Part shown: piece by piece, positions 7,843 to 15,933 of the stretch | Position numbering within the stretch: the stretch's first letter is position 1 | How the letters are laid out: the number at the start of each line of letters is the position of its first letter | NCBI GenBank assembly: GCA_900473685.1 | Contig: UCNE01000019.1 | Coordinates: 62,001 to 126,000, forward strand | Source of the DNA: Hyphomicrobiales bacterium | GTDB lineage: Bacteria > Pseudomonadota > Alphaproteobacteria > Rhizobiales > Rhizobiaceae | DNA: 64,000 nt | Reading direction: 5' to 3' | The notes under the pieces: generated by a model | What the model was told of the DNA's origin: nothing | What the model saw: the letters and a program-made list of their open reading frames with translations, nothing else | The model's database searches: none | Made by a program: the position numbers and the translations under genes

Positions 7843-9416
7843 CGGGACCCCCCAATCATTGCGGCTCCGACCGCACCAATGTTGTAGGGAGCCGTGAAGG
7901 TCCCAACGACCCGGCCCGATAGCATCACGACGACGCGGTCGCTGATATCGAACAGTTCATCCAGATCGGACGAAATTAGGATGATGCCGCAGCCACGATC
8001 GCGCGCCTGGCGGAGTGCGTCCCAGACAAAGGCGGTGGCGCCGATATCGAGGCCGCGTGTTGGCTGTGCCGCGATAATCAGTTTCGCATCCGGATCGATT
8101 TCGCGTGACAGGATAACCTTTTGCGCGTTGCCGCCAGAAAGCGCTCCCGCCTTCTGGGCGACATTGTCATAACGGACGCCCCATGCTTTCAAGGCGGCGT
8201 CGCATTCGCTGCGCAACCGCGCCGGATTGACCAGACGCAGAAGCGGCTTTTCAAGAAGCGCACGGGCGGTCCAGTTTTCCCACAAGCTGGAGGTGAGGCT
8301 AAGCCCTTCCATGTTTCGCTCGAAGGGAATGATGCGTAACCCCTTGATACGGCGCTGAGCGAGGGACTGGGTGGTAATGTCGTGTCCTGCCAGATGGACT
8401 TCGCCATGGCTCGCCTTGGCGAAATCCGCGATTAGGCGGACGAGCGTCCGCTGGCCGTTGCCTTCGACGCCGGCGATACCGACGATCTCGCCGGGGCGAA
8501 CGTGAAAGTCCACATCCTGCAAAGCCGGGCCTTCCTGATCGACAAACGTGGTAATGTTTGAAAGCTTGAGAACCGGTGCGGCCGTTGCCGCCTCTGCGAC
8601 AGTCGAAGTGTGTTCCACCGTGCCAGCGCCGGTTAGCGCCTGCGCATCGGCGGCTGCGAGCCCGCGGTTTGCCTCCCCGATGATGAGTCTGGATAGCCGC
8701 GCGCCATCCACATCTGTCGTCATCAGCGGACCATCGACAAGCCGCCCGGCGCGCAGCACAGTTACCGTGTCGGCGACGGCAAGAACCTCGCGAATTTTAT
8801 GAAGAATGAGAAGCACGGTAACGCCCTGCGCTTTCAGCCGGCGCACGCGTTCGAACAGTTTCTCGATGCCGGATGGCGATAATACTGCAGTCGGCTCGTC
8901 GAGGATGAGAACCTTGGCTTGCGTGACCAGCGCCCGGGCGATTTCGATCCCCTGCTGGCTCTCCACCGGCAGGTCGCGAATGCGGGCGCCGAGATCGACC
9001 GATATGTCGAGGCTTTCGAGATGCGGGCGCCAACGCGCAAACAGGTTCCTGCGGGTGAAGAACCGTCCGGTTCCCGTTGCGCCGAACTCCATGGCCTCTG
9101 CCACGGTGAACGATGGCGGCAGCGCGAAGCTCTGGTGAACCAGTTCGACACCGGCAGCGCGTGCCTCACCGACATTGCCACCGCGCATGACCCGGCCACC
9201 GATCGCGACATGGCCGGCGGCCGGCCGTACGAGACCGGATGCAACGCGAGCGAAGGTCGTTTTTCCTGCGCCGTTCTGGCCGACCACGGCGTGAATAAGG
9301 CCGGCATTGAATACGGTCGATACTGCATCGAGAGCGGTGACCGGCCCATAGGTCACCGAGACGTTCTGGCACAAAAGTGCCGGGGCATGAGGATCGGTCA
9401 TGGGAGGCCCATTCAC
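7839..9416 (-). CDS. Nucleoside/simple-sugar-type ABC transporter ATPase (double ABC domain)
   Basis: Cytoplasmic ATPase of 525 aa with two ABC halves. The first half has Walker A GQNGAGKT (46-53), signature-like VESQQGIEIA (151-160) and Walker B VLILDEP (169-175). The second half has the degenerate Walker A GVEGNGQRT (316-324), signature LSGGNAQK (426-433) and a QPTRGLD motif (451-457). A degenerate second nucleotide site is normal in this family (YufO/NupO, RbsA-like). In-frame ATGs lie at 9416 and 9401 (MTDPHAP); either is possible. It lies 46 bp after the binding-protein gene and overlaps the first permease. Confidence 0.9.
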   Translation of the reverse strand: MNGPPMTDPHAPALLCQNVSVTYGPVTALDAVSTVFNAGLIHAVVGQNGAGKTTFARVASGLVRPAAGHVAIGGRVMRGGNVGEARAAGVELVHQSFALPPSFTVAEAMEFGATGTGRFFTRRNLFARWRPHLESLDISVDLGARIRDLPVESQQGIEIARALVTQAKVLILDEPTAVLSPSGIEKLFERVRRLKAQGVTVLLILHKIREVLAVADTVTVLRAGRLVDGPLMTTDVDGARLSRLIIGEANRGLAAADAQALTGAGTVEHTSTVAEAATAAPVLKLSNITTFVDQEGPALQDVDFHVRPGEIVGIAGVEGNGQRTLVRLIADFAKASHGEVHLAGHDITTQSLAQRRIKGLRIIPFERNMEGLSLTSSLWENWTARALLEKPLLRLVNPARLRSECDAALKAWGVRYDNVAQKAGALSGGNAQKVILSREIDPDAKLIIAAQPTRGLDIGATAFVWDALRQARDRGCGIILISSDLDELFDISDRVVVMLSGRVVGTFTAPYNIGAVGAAMIGGSR

Positions 9417-9462
9417 GTGGCTGATATGACGGATGGCGGCGTGAACGCCACCCGCCTGCTCA

Positions 9463-10518
9463 TCAGATTGTCGTATTGAAGGGAACAGTTATCGAACCGT
9501 CGAGAATGCCTTTTTTGGCAGCTTCGATTTCCGGCATGATGTCCTTGATCTTGGCGACGACGTCCGCCGGACCCTGCTCCAGGAAGAGTGGCGACACAAT
9601 GAAATCGATAACGCCGGTGTCCAGTCCGGTTTTTTCATGCGTTCCGCCCTTCCAGTCCGGGCCGAGTGCCTTGGTCACTTCGTTATAAAGTGAAACGCCG
9701 AAATCAAGCTGAACGATACTGCTGATCGACTTTGGCCCCTGTGGGAACTGCGCCTTGTCGAGAACGCTGACGATGCGGCCTTCCTTCTCATTTGCCGCAG
9801 CGATGATGCCAGCGTCGGTCGCCGCTGAATCGGTCTGGATGAAGTCGATACCGTCATTGAACATCTGCGCGGCGATTTCCTGACCCTTCGCCGGGTCCTG
9901 GAACGAGCCCGCAAAAGCCACGGTCACTGTTGCCTGCGGGTTAACGGAGAGGGCGCCTGCCTTGACGGCGTTGAAATCCGCGTTGATCGGCGGAATGGAA
10001 ATGCCGCCAATGAAGCCGACCTTGCCGGACTTGCTCATTCGTCCGGCGAAAATGCCCGAGAGATAGCAGCCGAGATAGTAGTCGTAAGAGACGGTGACGA
10101 CGTTTTGGATCGCGGGCTCCATCGGGTCACCGAAGAGCTGGATCCATTTGATCTCGGGGTACAATGGTGCCAGGGCCTTGAAGGGCTCAGCCACTTCATT
10201 GAAGGTCGAGACGATGACGGTCGCACCGGCATCGCAAAGCGTGCGGAAGATCGTCTCGTAGGTGGCTGGATCCTGCGCATAGACGGCACGATACTCGAAG
10301 CCCTTCTCCTCCGAGAGCTTCTTCAGATTGGCAATCATTGTATCGACAGGGCCGCTGTCGCCTGCCGATTGCGTATGAACGAGAGCGACAAGTCCGCCTT
10401 CGGCATGGGCAACCGCAGGCAGTAATCCACCCGCCAGCGCCAACGCCGCTGTGCCGGCTGAAATTTTCAGAAAGTCGCGCCGATCGAACGAGTTCTGGTT
10501 AAAAATATTGGCAGTCAT
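9463..10518 (-). CDS. BMP-family (PnrA-like) ABC transporter substrate-binding protein
   Basis: Periplasmic binding protein of 351 aa in the basic membrane protein (BMP/PnrA) family, whose characterised members bind purine nucleosides. It carries a Tat signal (FDRRDFLK, then a hydrophobic AALALAGGLLPAVAHA), with likely cleavage after AHA. Features: LVALVHTQSAGDSGPVD at the mature N-terminus, VSYDYYLGCYLSGIFAG and GKVGFIGGISIPPINADFN, all typical of the family. No lipobox cysteine is visible. A strong hairpin lies between it and the NIPSNAP gene upstream, consistent with separate control of binding-protein dosage. Nucleoside binding is a family-based inference. Confidence 0.88.
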   Translation of the reverse strand: MTANIFNQNSFDRRDFLKISAGTAALALAGGLLPAVAHAEGGLVALVHTQSAGDSGPVDTMIANLKKLSEEKGFEYRAVYAQDPATYETIFRTLCDAGATVIVSTFNEVAEPFKALAPLYPEIKWIQLFGDPMEPAIQNVVTVSYDYYLGCYLSGIFAGRMSKSGKVGFIGGISIPPINADFNAVKAGALSVNPQATVTVAFAGSFQDPAKGQEIAAQMFNDGIDFIQTDSAATDAGIIAAANEKEGRIVSVLDKAQFPQGPKSISSIVQLDFGVSLYNEVTKALGPDWKGGTHEKTGLDTGVIDFIVSPLFLEQGPADVVAKIKDIMPEIEAAKKGILDGSITVPFNTTI

Positions 10519-10549
10519 CTTCTGTTCCCTTTTTTTGGTTGATTGGTTG

Positions 10550-10572
10550 ACCGGGCAGCACTGCTGCCCGGT
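10550..10572 (-). promoter_or_regulatory. Intercistronic hairpin upstream of the BMP-type binding-protein gene
   Basis: Perfect dyad ACCGGGCAGCA-C-TGCTGCCCGGT, an 11-bp stem between the NIPSNAP stop (10578) and the binding-protein start (10518). In the direction of the operon it has no following T-run, so it is more likely an attenuator or RNA-processing/stability hairpin than a full terminator. On the plus strand it is followed by TTTTCTT. Confidence 0.6.
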
Positions 10573-10577
10573 TTTCT

Positions 10578-10898
10578 TCAGACTTGCGGAGAGTAGGAAG
10601 CCGGGTTCATGATCATGACATCCTGGCGCTCGATTGCGTTTAGCGCCCAGATTTCGCCGATGAATTTCTGCCAGTCTGGGTCGGCATACATCGCCGCCCG
10701 CCGGGCCTCGCGATCCGCAAGGCTTTCATAGGCCCACATCAACACGGTCGTATGTAGGGTGCCGATCTCCGACACATACAGGCCGACAAACCGGTTGAGA
10801 TGCCGCTTCTGCACCGGTAGGCCTTCTGCCTCGTATTTTTTCATCCAGCCATCAACCGTGCCGGGGCGAAAAGTATAGGTGCGGTGTTCCAGGATCAT
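10578..10898 (-). CDS. NIPSNAP-family protein
   Basis: Small ferredoxin-like-fold protein of 106 aa. The N-terminus ILEHRTYTFRPGTVDGWMKKY and the core VGLYVSEIGTLHTTVLMWAY with a W-rich C-terminal half match the NIPSNAP domain (dimeric alpha-beta barrel). Such proteins in bacterial catabolic operons are of unknown or accessory function and may bind small reactive molecules. It starts 13 bp after the GMC oxidoreductase stop, so it is co-transcribed. No signal peptide is seen, so it is cytoplasmic. Confidence 0.85.
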   Translation of the reverse strand: MILEHRTYTFRPGTVDGWMKKYEAEGLPVQKRHLNRFVGLYVSEIGTLHTTVLMWAYESLADREARRAAMYADPDWQKFIGEIWALNAIERQDVMIMNPASYSPQV

Positions 10899-10911
10899 TG
10901 CCGGTCTCGCT

Positions 10912-12534
10912 TCAGCTGTTGAGAATGAAATCTGCGCAACGCTCGCCGATCATGATCGCCGGTGCGTTCGTATTGCCGCTGGAAATGATCGGCATGATGG
11001 AGGCATCGGCGACCCGCAGTCCTTCGACGCCTCGCACTTTCAGGCGCGCATCCACCACCGCCATCGGATCGTTGCCCATCTTGCAGGTTCCAACGGGATG
11101 GAACGTCGTCATCGCGGTTGCCCGCAGCCATTTCGACAGATCGGCATCGTTGAGCGCTGCCGGTCCCGGCGCCAGTTCCTTGCCGCGATATCCGTCGAAA
11201 GCGGGTTGGTTGATAATGTCGCGGGTCAGCCGGATGCCGTCGATCATGGTGCGCATGTCGAAATCGGTCTGCAGATAATTGGCAAGGATCTTCGGGGCCG
11301 CCATCGGATTAGATGAGCGCAGGGTGATTTCGCCACGGCTTTCCGGATTGACCGGCCCGACGCGCAGGGTGAAGCCATGGTTGGCCTCGACCGTCTCGCG
11401 CTTGAAGGGGTTTGGAAAGTGCAAATTGGCGGTCTTCTCCAGAGCCGGCATGAAATGAAGCTGGATATCCGGCGCGATAAGGTCCGGCCGCGAGCGAACG
11501 AAGGCACCAGCCTCGTAGGGAAATGTCGTGGTGATGCCTTTCCCGAAAAGCATGCCTTGAATGACGGACAACGTCAGCTTGTCGGCACGCAGATCCGAAT
11601 AGAGCGTCACCGGCTTGCGGCACTCCCAGGACATCACGCAGTCGACGTGATCCTGAAGATTCTTGCCCACACCGGGTAGGTCCAGCACAGTATCAATGCC
11701 ATGCGTGCGCAGTTCGTCGGCCGGGCCGATGCCTGAGAGCAACAGTGTCTGCGGCGAATTGACTGTTCCGGCGGAGAGAACGACCTCGCGCTCGGCATAG
11801 GCCTTCTGCATCGTGCCGCGATGAAGGTATTCCACGCCGACGGCGCGGCCCTTCTCGACCATGACGCGGTGAGTGTGCGCCTGCGTCATCACTGTCAGGT
11901 TGGGACGCGACAGGGCCGGGCGCAGAAATGCAAAAGATGTCGACCAACGTTTGCCCTGGCGGATCGTGAAATCGTAACGCCCGAACCCCTCCTGTTCGAT
12001 ACCGTTGAAATCATCGTTGAGCGGATAGCCGGCCTCACGGCCAGCTTCGTTGAAGACATTCAGCAGGCTGTTCCAGCCGCGCGCACGGCAGACGGTCAGC
12101 TCGCCATTTTTCTCGTGGAAGGCGTCGTCGCGCTCGATGTGCCCTTCGGAGCGGCGGAAGGCGGGCAGTAGCTCGTCGTAGGACCAGCCTGGAAGGCCCA
12201 TCTGCGACCAGCGATCATAATCGTGACGATTGCCACGCACGTAGATCATGCCGTTGATGGTAGACGTTCCACCCAAAACCTTGCCGCGAGGCCAATAGAG
12301 AGAGCGGCCGTTGAGGTAGGGCTCGGGTTCAGTGTGGTAGTGCCAGTTATAAAGGCCGGAGTGAAAAAGCTTGCCCATCAGCATCGGCAAGCGGAACAGC
12401 GGATTGCGATCCTTGCCTCCTGCTTCCAGCAACAGCACCCGGTTGGCCGGGTCTGCCGAAAGCCGGTTCGCCAGTACGCACCCCGCAGACCCCGCACCGA
12501 TAATGATGAAATCGAAATGGTCACTTCGCGCCAT
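10912..12534 (-). CDS. GMC-family FAD oxidoreductase (choline-dehydrogenase-like)
   Basis: Flavoprotein of 540 aa that oxidises an alcohol or sugar. Dinucleotide-binding motif IIGAGSAGCVLANRLS is at residues 11-26, followed by LLLEAGG. GMC signature 1 is WPRGKVLGGTSTINGM, signature 2 is VVLSAGTVNSPQTLLLSGIG, and the C-terminus has FHPVGTCKMG (active-site His) and SGNTNAPAIMIGE. Start: ATG 12534 (MARSDHFDF) lies 3 bp past the upstream glycosylase-like stop, indicating coupling; an upstream GTG at 12543 would overlap. The alcohol substrate is unknown. In this operon it could act on the sugar or hydroxymethyl part of an imported nucleoside-like compound. Confidence 0.88.
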   Translation of the reverse strand: MARSDHFDFIIIGAGSAGCVLANRLSADPANRVLLLEAGGKDRNPLFRLPMLMGKLFHSGLYNWHYHTEPEPYLNGRSLYWPRGKVLGGTSTINGMIYVRGNRHDYDRWSQMGLPGWSYDELLPAFRRSEGHIERDDAFHEKNGELTVCRARGWNSLLNVFNEAGREAGYPLNDDFNGIEQEGFGRYDFTIRQGKRWSTSFAFLRPALSRPNLTVMTQAHTHRVMVEKGRAVGVEYLHRGTMQKAYAEREVVLSAGTVNSPQTLLLSGIGPADELRTHGIDTVLDLPGVGKNLQDHVDCVMSWECRKPVTLYSDLRADKLTLSVIQGMLFGKGITTTFPYEAGAFVRSRPDLIAPDIQLHFMPALEKTANLHFPNPFKRETVEANHGFTLRVGPVNPESRGEITLRSSNPMAAPKILANYLQTDFDMRTMIDGIRLTRDIINQPAFDGYRGKELAPGPAALNDADLSKWLRATAMTTFHPVGTCKMGNDPMAVVDARLKVRGVEGLRVADASIMPIISSGNTNAPAIMIGERCADFILNS

Positions 12535-12536
12535 GG

Positions 12537-13388
12537 TCACCACGCAATGGGATTGGATCCCATGTCCTCTAGAAAGTCGTTACAGAGAATGAAGGGATTG
12601 GGGCGCTCTAATACCGCATCAGCGCGGGCTGGATGATCCCGCAGGATTGCGGCGACGCTGCCGTTGCGCCCCTCGCGAATACCGGCTGCCGCGAAGGCTT
12701 CGGCAGCCACATCGCCAAAGGCGATGAAGACGATCGGCCTGCCGCTGCCGGCCAGCATGGCCAGTGTTTTTTGAATGAGGGGGCGCCATAGAGGAACGTG
12801 GCCGCGGGACTGATGCGGATCTATGCCCACCTGAAAGCGCGTCAGCGTCAAAGAGGCATTCAACAGGAGCACGCCTTCGCCGACCCATCGATCGGCGACC
12901 GCCGACGGCGCCTCCATTTCGACCGAACCCTGCTCGATATCGCGAAGCGTTCTTGGCCACTCGGAAAAGCCACTGGCATAGGAGGCATCACCGGTGCGTG
13001 CCGCCACGATCAGTTGCGTGAAAGCACGGATGCTGCGCGAAAACATCTTGTCGAGCTCACGCCATTCGTCAACGTTACCGGCCTCAAAGGCCCGGCCGGT
13101 GGCAAAGCCCGGCTCGGGGTAAGGGTCCTGGCCGAGAATGACGCAAGAGACCTGTTCCGGCGCAATGCCGTCATAGGCGCGAAACAGATGTGCGCCCTTG
13201 GGCATGCCAGGAAAATGACGACTGCGGCGAACAGGAAAGATCGGCTCCCAGATCTCGAGCTCGAGATCGCCGCCGATTGCTTCTAAGTCGGGCGCTGCAC
13301 CTGTGCAAAGATCCCGCCAGGCTGGCGGCATATCTGCCTGCCACCCATCAAGAAACTCCCGCATCGCATTTCTCAGTGACGAAGACAT
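12537..13388 (-). CDS. Uracil-DNA-glycosylase-superfamily protein
   Basis: Protein of 283 aa that resembles family 1 uracil-DNA glycosylases but is longer than the roughly 230 aa of typical Ung. Motif A reads GQDPYPEPGFATGRAF: the water-activating Asp and the following Pro-Tyr are kept, but the usual His after Tyr is Pro. LLLNASLTLTR keeps the uracil-reading Asn. The C-terminal loop is DHPARADA, with His-Pro kept but Ser replaced by Ala. ATG 13388 is the first gene after the intergenic operator region. Being first in a catabolic/transport operon is odd for a DNA-repair gene. It could be a true glycosylase, or act on a free or modified nucleoside; sequence alone does not decide. Confidence 0.8.
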   Translation of the reverse strand: MSSSLRNAMREFLDGWQADMPPAWRDLCTGAAPDLEAIGGDLELEIWEPIFPVRRSRHFPGMPKGAHLFRAYDGIAPEQVSCVILGQDPYPEPGFATGRAFEAGNVDEWRELDKMFSRSIRAFTQLIVAARTGDASYASGFSEWPRTLRDIEQGSVEMEAPSAVADRWVGEGVLLLNASLTLTRFQVGIDPHQSRGHVPLWRPLIQKTLAMLAGSGRPIVFIAFGDVAAEAFAAAGIREGRNGSVAAILRDHPARADAVLERPNPFILCNDFLEDMGSNPIAW

Positions 13389-13432
13389 TTCGACACCCCT
13401 CCCTTGTCATCGGCTGTGATGCTAGTCAAAAG

Positions 13433-13482
13433 CTGACCAAAGTGTCAACTTATTAAACGAAAAAACCTGACCGGATCGTCAG
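13433..13482. promoter_or_regulatory. Two RutR-like operator sites in the divergent intergenic region
   Basis: CTGACCAAAGTGTCAA (13433-13448) matches 11 of the 14 fixed bases of the E. coli RutR consensus TTGACCA-NN-TGGTCAA as recalled. CTGACCGGATCGTCAG (13467-13482) matches 10 of 14 and is a dyad with perfect CTGAC/GTCAG ends. Centres are 34 bp apart, about three helical turns. They lie 45 bp upstream of the glycosylase-like start and 104 bp upstream of the RutR-like regulator start. Control of both directions is inferred. Confidence 0.6.
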
Positions 13483-13585
13483 ATTATATCGACGTGCGTG
13501 ATGAAGTGTGAAAAGGTATGGTTGCGGGGCCGGTAATCACTGCCTGTCTTCACCGCAATAATCTGGAATAAATGAGCGACCTAAG

Positions 13586-14248
13586 ATGCCAAAGATGCCC
13601 GCCAACAAAACCCCGAAGGACGGGGGCGATACCGACGAAAAGATCCGCGCCCGCAACATCCGCGAGATATTGAAGGCTGCGACGGAGATTTTTTCAAGAA
13701 AGGGCTTCGACGGCGCGCGCATCGCTGAGATTGCCGAGGCATCCGGCCTTCCGAAGGCCAATGTCTACTACTACTTTTCCTCGAAGGAGGAGATTTACCG
13801 CGCCGTCATCGAACACCTGATCGAAGGCTGGGACGATGCGTTCGCCCATATCTCGGGAGATCGTGAGCCGCAGGATGCGATCCGGTCCTATGTCGCGGCC
13901 AAGCTCGCCTACACTCGTCGCAATGTCATCGAATCGCGCCTGTTTGCCAACGAGATCATTCGTGGCGCGCAATTTCTGTCGCGCAAGGATCGCCAGCATA
14001 TGCGCACGGTCACTGATGAAAAAGTGAAGGTCATCGAGGATTGGATCGCTGCAGGCAAACTTTTGCCTGTGGATCCCCGGCACCTGTTTATCATGCTGTG
14101 GTCGGCAACTCAGTTTTACGCAGATTTTGAGCCGCTGGCTTGCGACGCTCTGCACACGACTAAACTCAAGAGCATGGATTATTCGCATGCCGCCGCAACG
14201 ATCAGCGAAACTGTGTTGCGAGGTCTTCTCCCCGCAGGACAGATCTGA
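13586..14248 (+). CDS. TetR-family regulator, RutR-like
   Basis: DNA-binding repressor/activator of 220 aa. The N-terminal TetR helix-turn-helix spans about residues 22-70 (ILKAATEIFSRKGFDGARIA, then GLPKANVYYYFSSKEEIYRAV). The ligand-binding half resembles RutR/YcdC, the uracil/thymine-responsive pyrimidine regulator: ESRLFANEIIRGAQFL, DEKVKVIEDWIAAGKL and PRHLFIMLWSATQFYADF align with the E. coli protein as remembered. It is divergent from the operon containing the glycosylase-like, oxidoreductase, transporter and amidohydrolase genes, and RutR-like sites lie between them. A pyrimidine-like effector is inferred. In-frame ATGs at 13586 and 13595 are both possible starts. Confidence 0.82.
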   Translation: MPKMPANKTPKDGGDTDEKIRARNIREILKAATEIFSRKGFDGARIAEIAEASGLPKANVYYYFSSKEEIYRAVIEHLIEGWDDAFAHISGDREPQDAIRSYVAAKLAYTRRNVIESRLFANEIIRGAQFLSRKDRQHMRTVTDEKVKVIEDWIAAGKLLPVDPRHLFIMLWSATQFYADFEPLACDALHTTKLKSMDYSHAAATISETVLRGLLPAGQI

Positions 14249-14736
14249 CGCCTAGGTTTCCATTTGTGAAACAGCTGCGCTTGGGTGGATGGAAATGGGG
14301 GGTGGCTTTTGTATTCCTGGTGTGGGTGGACATCGCTATGACGACAGACAGCTGGATAGACCAGAGTTAGACCGCAGATTGGTGGCGCATGGCAATGCAT
14401 GCGTGTGCCTCCGGCGTCGCCACGTGACTTGGCGCGCTTAAAGGAAATAAACTCACCCCCACTTGCGGATCGGTTCTGTGTGCACTTTAGGGGCAAGGAT
14501 CGAGCCTATTTCAATAAGCCGATCGTTCAGCTCGAAGAGCTTCTTCAGCGATCTCAATTGGCTACTGGTTTCGTGACCAGAGGTCATTGGTTCTGATCCC
14601 TTCAAGGGTTTAGCCAGCAAAGCTCGATTGAACCCGCGCCTCCCGTACTCAGGGCTGATCTGGCTTAGGCGCAATGTAACCTTCCGGATCATCTACCTCG
14701 GCCACGACCTCGCCTAGCCGCATTGTTTCGTGACGT
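14249..14736. other. Intergenic gap, 488 bp, no convincing gene
   Basis: Between the RutR-like gene and the first LysR-type box. Two short leftward open frames occur (79 codons at 14453-14692 and 24 codons at 14649-14723, the latter reading GEVVAEVDDPEGYIAPKPDQP-like text). Neither has a clear ribosome site or recognised family. They may be remnants of one decayed gene. Confidence 0.35.
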
Positions 14737-14766
14737 GCAATAAACTCGATACTATTCGCTCAATTG
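14737..14766 (+). promoter_or_regulatory. LysR-type box 5 (haloperoxidase operon)
   Basis: A 30-bp element starting GCAATAAACTCG and ending CTCAATTG. It matches the boxes at 18139, 19588, 22903 and 25104: 15 of 30 positions are invariant in all five (positions 1, 3-5, 8, 10-12, 18, 20 and 25-29). It ends 89 bp before the haloperoxidase ATG. Confidence 0.65.
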
Positions 14767-14855
14767 TGGGTGTGACCATCTCACGGCAATATTGCTCCTG
14801 TCAGACGATCACAGCGTCGCCTGAAGTTTTCAATAACGAAACCGCAGGACGCGAG

Positions 14856-15836
14856 ATGACGGACACTTTCTCTTCCATGACACGCCGCAACGCGTTGCTG
14901 ACCGCAGGTGCCGCAGCAGCCGCCATGACGATGTCTCCCGCTTTCAGCTTCGCAGCTGATGCTGCTCCCTCCACAACCTCAATCGAAGGAAAAAAGACCA
15001 TGGCATATGTAACCACCAAAGATGGCGTCGAAATCTTCTACAAGGATTGGGGTCCGAAGGATGCGCAGCCGATCGTCTTCCACCACGGCTGGCCGCTGTC
15101 GTCGGACGACTGGGACGCCCAGATGCTGTATTTCCTCTCCAGGGGTTATCGCGTTGTTGCCCATGACCGCCGTGGTCATGGCCGCTCGGCCCAGGTCTCG
15201 GAAGGTCACGACATGGACCATTATGCCGCCGACGCCTTTGCCGTCGTCGAGCATCTGAACCTCAAGAACGCTGTCCATATCGGCCATTCCACCGGCGGTG
15301 GCGAAGTCGCACGTTATGTTGCCAAGCACGGCCAGCCATCCGGCCGCGTTGCCAAGGCCGTTCTCGTCTCGGCCGTCCCGCCGCTGATGCTGAAGACCGA
15401 TGCCAACCCGGAAGGCCTGCCGATGGAAGTCTTCGACGGTTTCCGTTCGGCGCTTGCCGCCAACCGCGCGCAGTTCTTCCGCGACGTTCCGGCCGGCCCG
15501 TTCTACGGCTTCAACCGTGATGGTGCCACAGTCCAGGAAGGCGTGATCCAGAATTGGTGGCGCCAGGGCATGATGGGCGGCGCGAAGGCCCATTACGACG
15601 GCATCAAGGCCTTCTCCGAAACCGACCAGACGGAAGACCTGAAGGCCATCACCGTGCCGACGCTGGTCCTACACGGCGAGGACGACCAGATCGTGCCGAT
15701 CGCAGACTCCGCACTGAAGTCTTCCAAGCTCCTGAAGAACGGCACGCTCAAGACCTATCCCGGCTTCTCGCACGGCATGCTGACCGTCAACGCCGATGTC
15801 CTGAATGCCGATCTCCTCGCCTTCGTGAAGGCCTGA
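14856..15836 (+). CDS. Alpha/beta hydrolase, non-haem haloperoxidase/arylesterase type, with Tat signal
   Basis: Predicted exported hydrolase of 326 aa. From ATG 14856 the N-terminus has a twin-arginine signal ([19 protein letters not shown], residues 7-25) with cleavage near SFAADA. The catalytic part begins at about residue 50 and contains the nucleophile elbow GHSTGGG (Ser145), [12 protein letters not shown] (acid Asp) and GFSHGM (His), the triad of cofactor-free chloroperoxidases and arylesterases. An internal ATG at 15000 ([14 protein letters not shown]) is where most cytosolic family members begin, so both an exported and a cytosolic form are conceivable. It is the first gene after LysR-type box 5 and is followed by RidA- and ChaC-like genes. 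Bases 14730-14855 are also open in frame but contain the box. Confidence 0.87.
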   Translation: MTDTFSSMTRRNALLTAGAAAAAMTMSPAFSFAADAAPSTTSIEGKKTMAYVTTKDGVEIFYKDWGPKDAQPIVFHHGWPLSSDDWDAQMLYFLSRGYRVVAHDRRGHGRSAQVSEGHDMDHYAADAFAVVEHLNLKNAVHIGHSTGGGEVARYVAKHGQPSGRVAKAVLVSAVPPLMLKTDANPEGLPMEVFDGFRSALAANRAQFFRDVPAGPFYGFNRDGATVQEGVIQNWWRQGMMGGAKAHYDGIKAFSETDQTEDLKAITVPTLVLHGEDDQIVPIADSALKSSKLLKNGTLKTYPGFSHGMLTVNADVLNADLLAFVKA

Positions 15837-15933
15837 TCGGTCCGGCGGCGGGTGCGGCCTCCCACGCATCCGTCGCCTCCATAAACCACAAGTGCCTACT
15901 CGGCGCGCCATCATTCAATGCAAGGAACCTATC

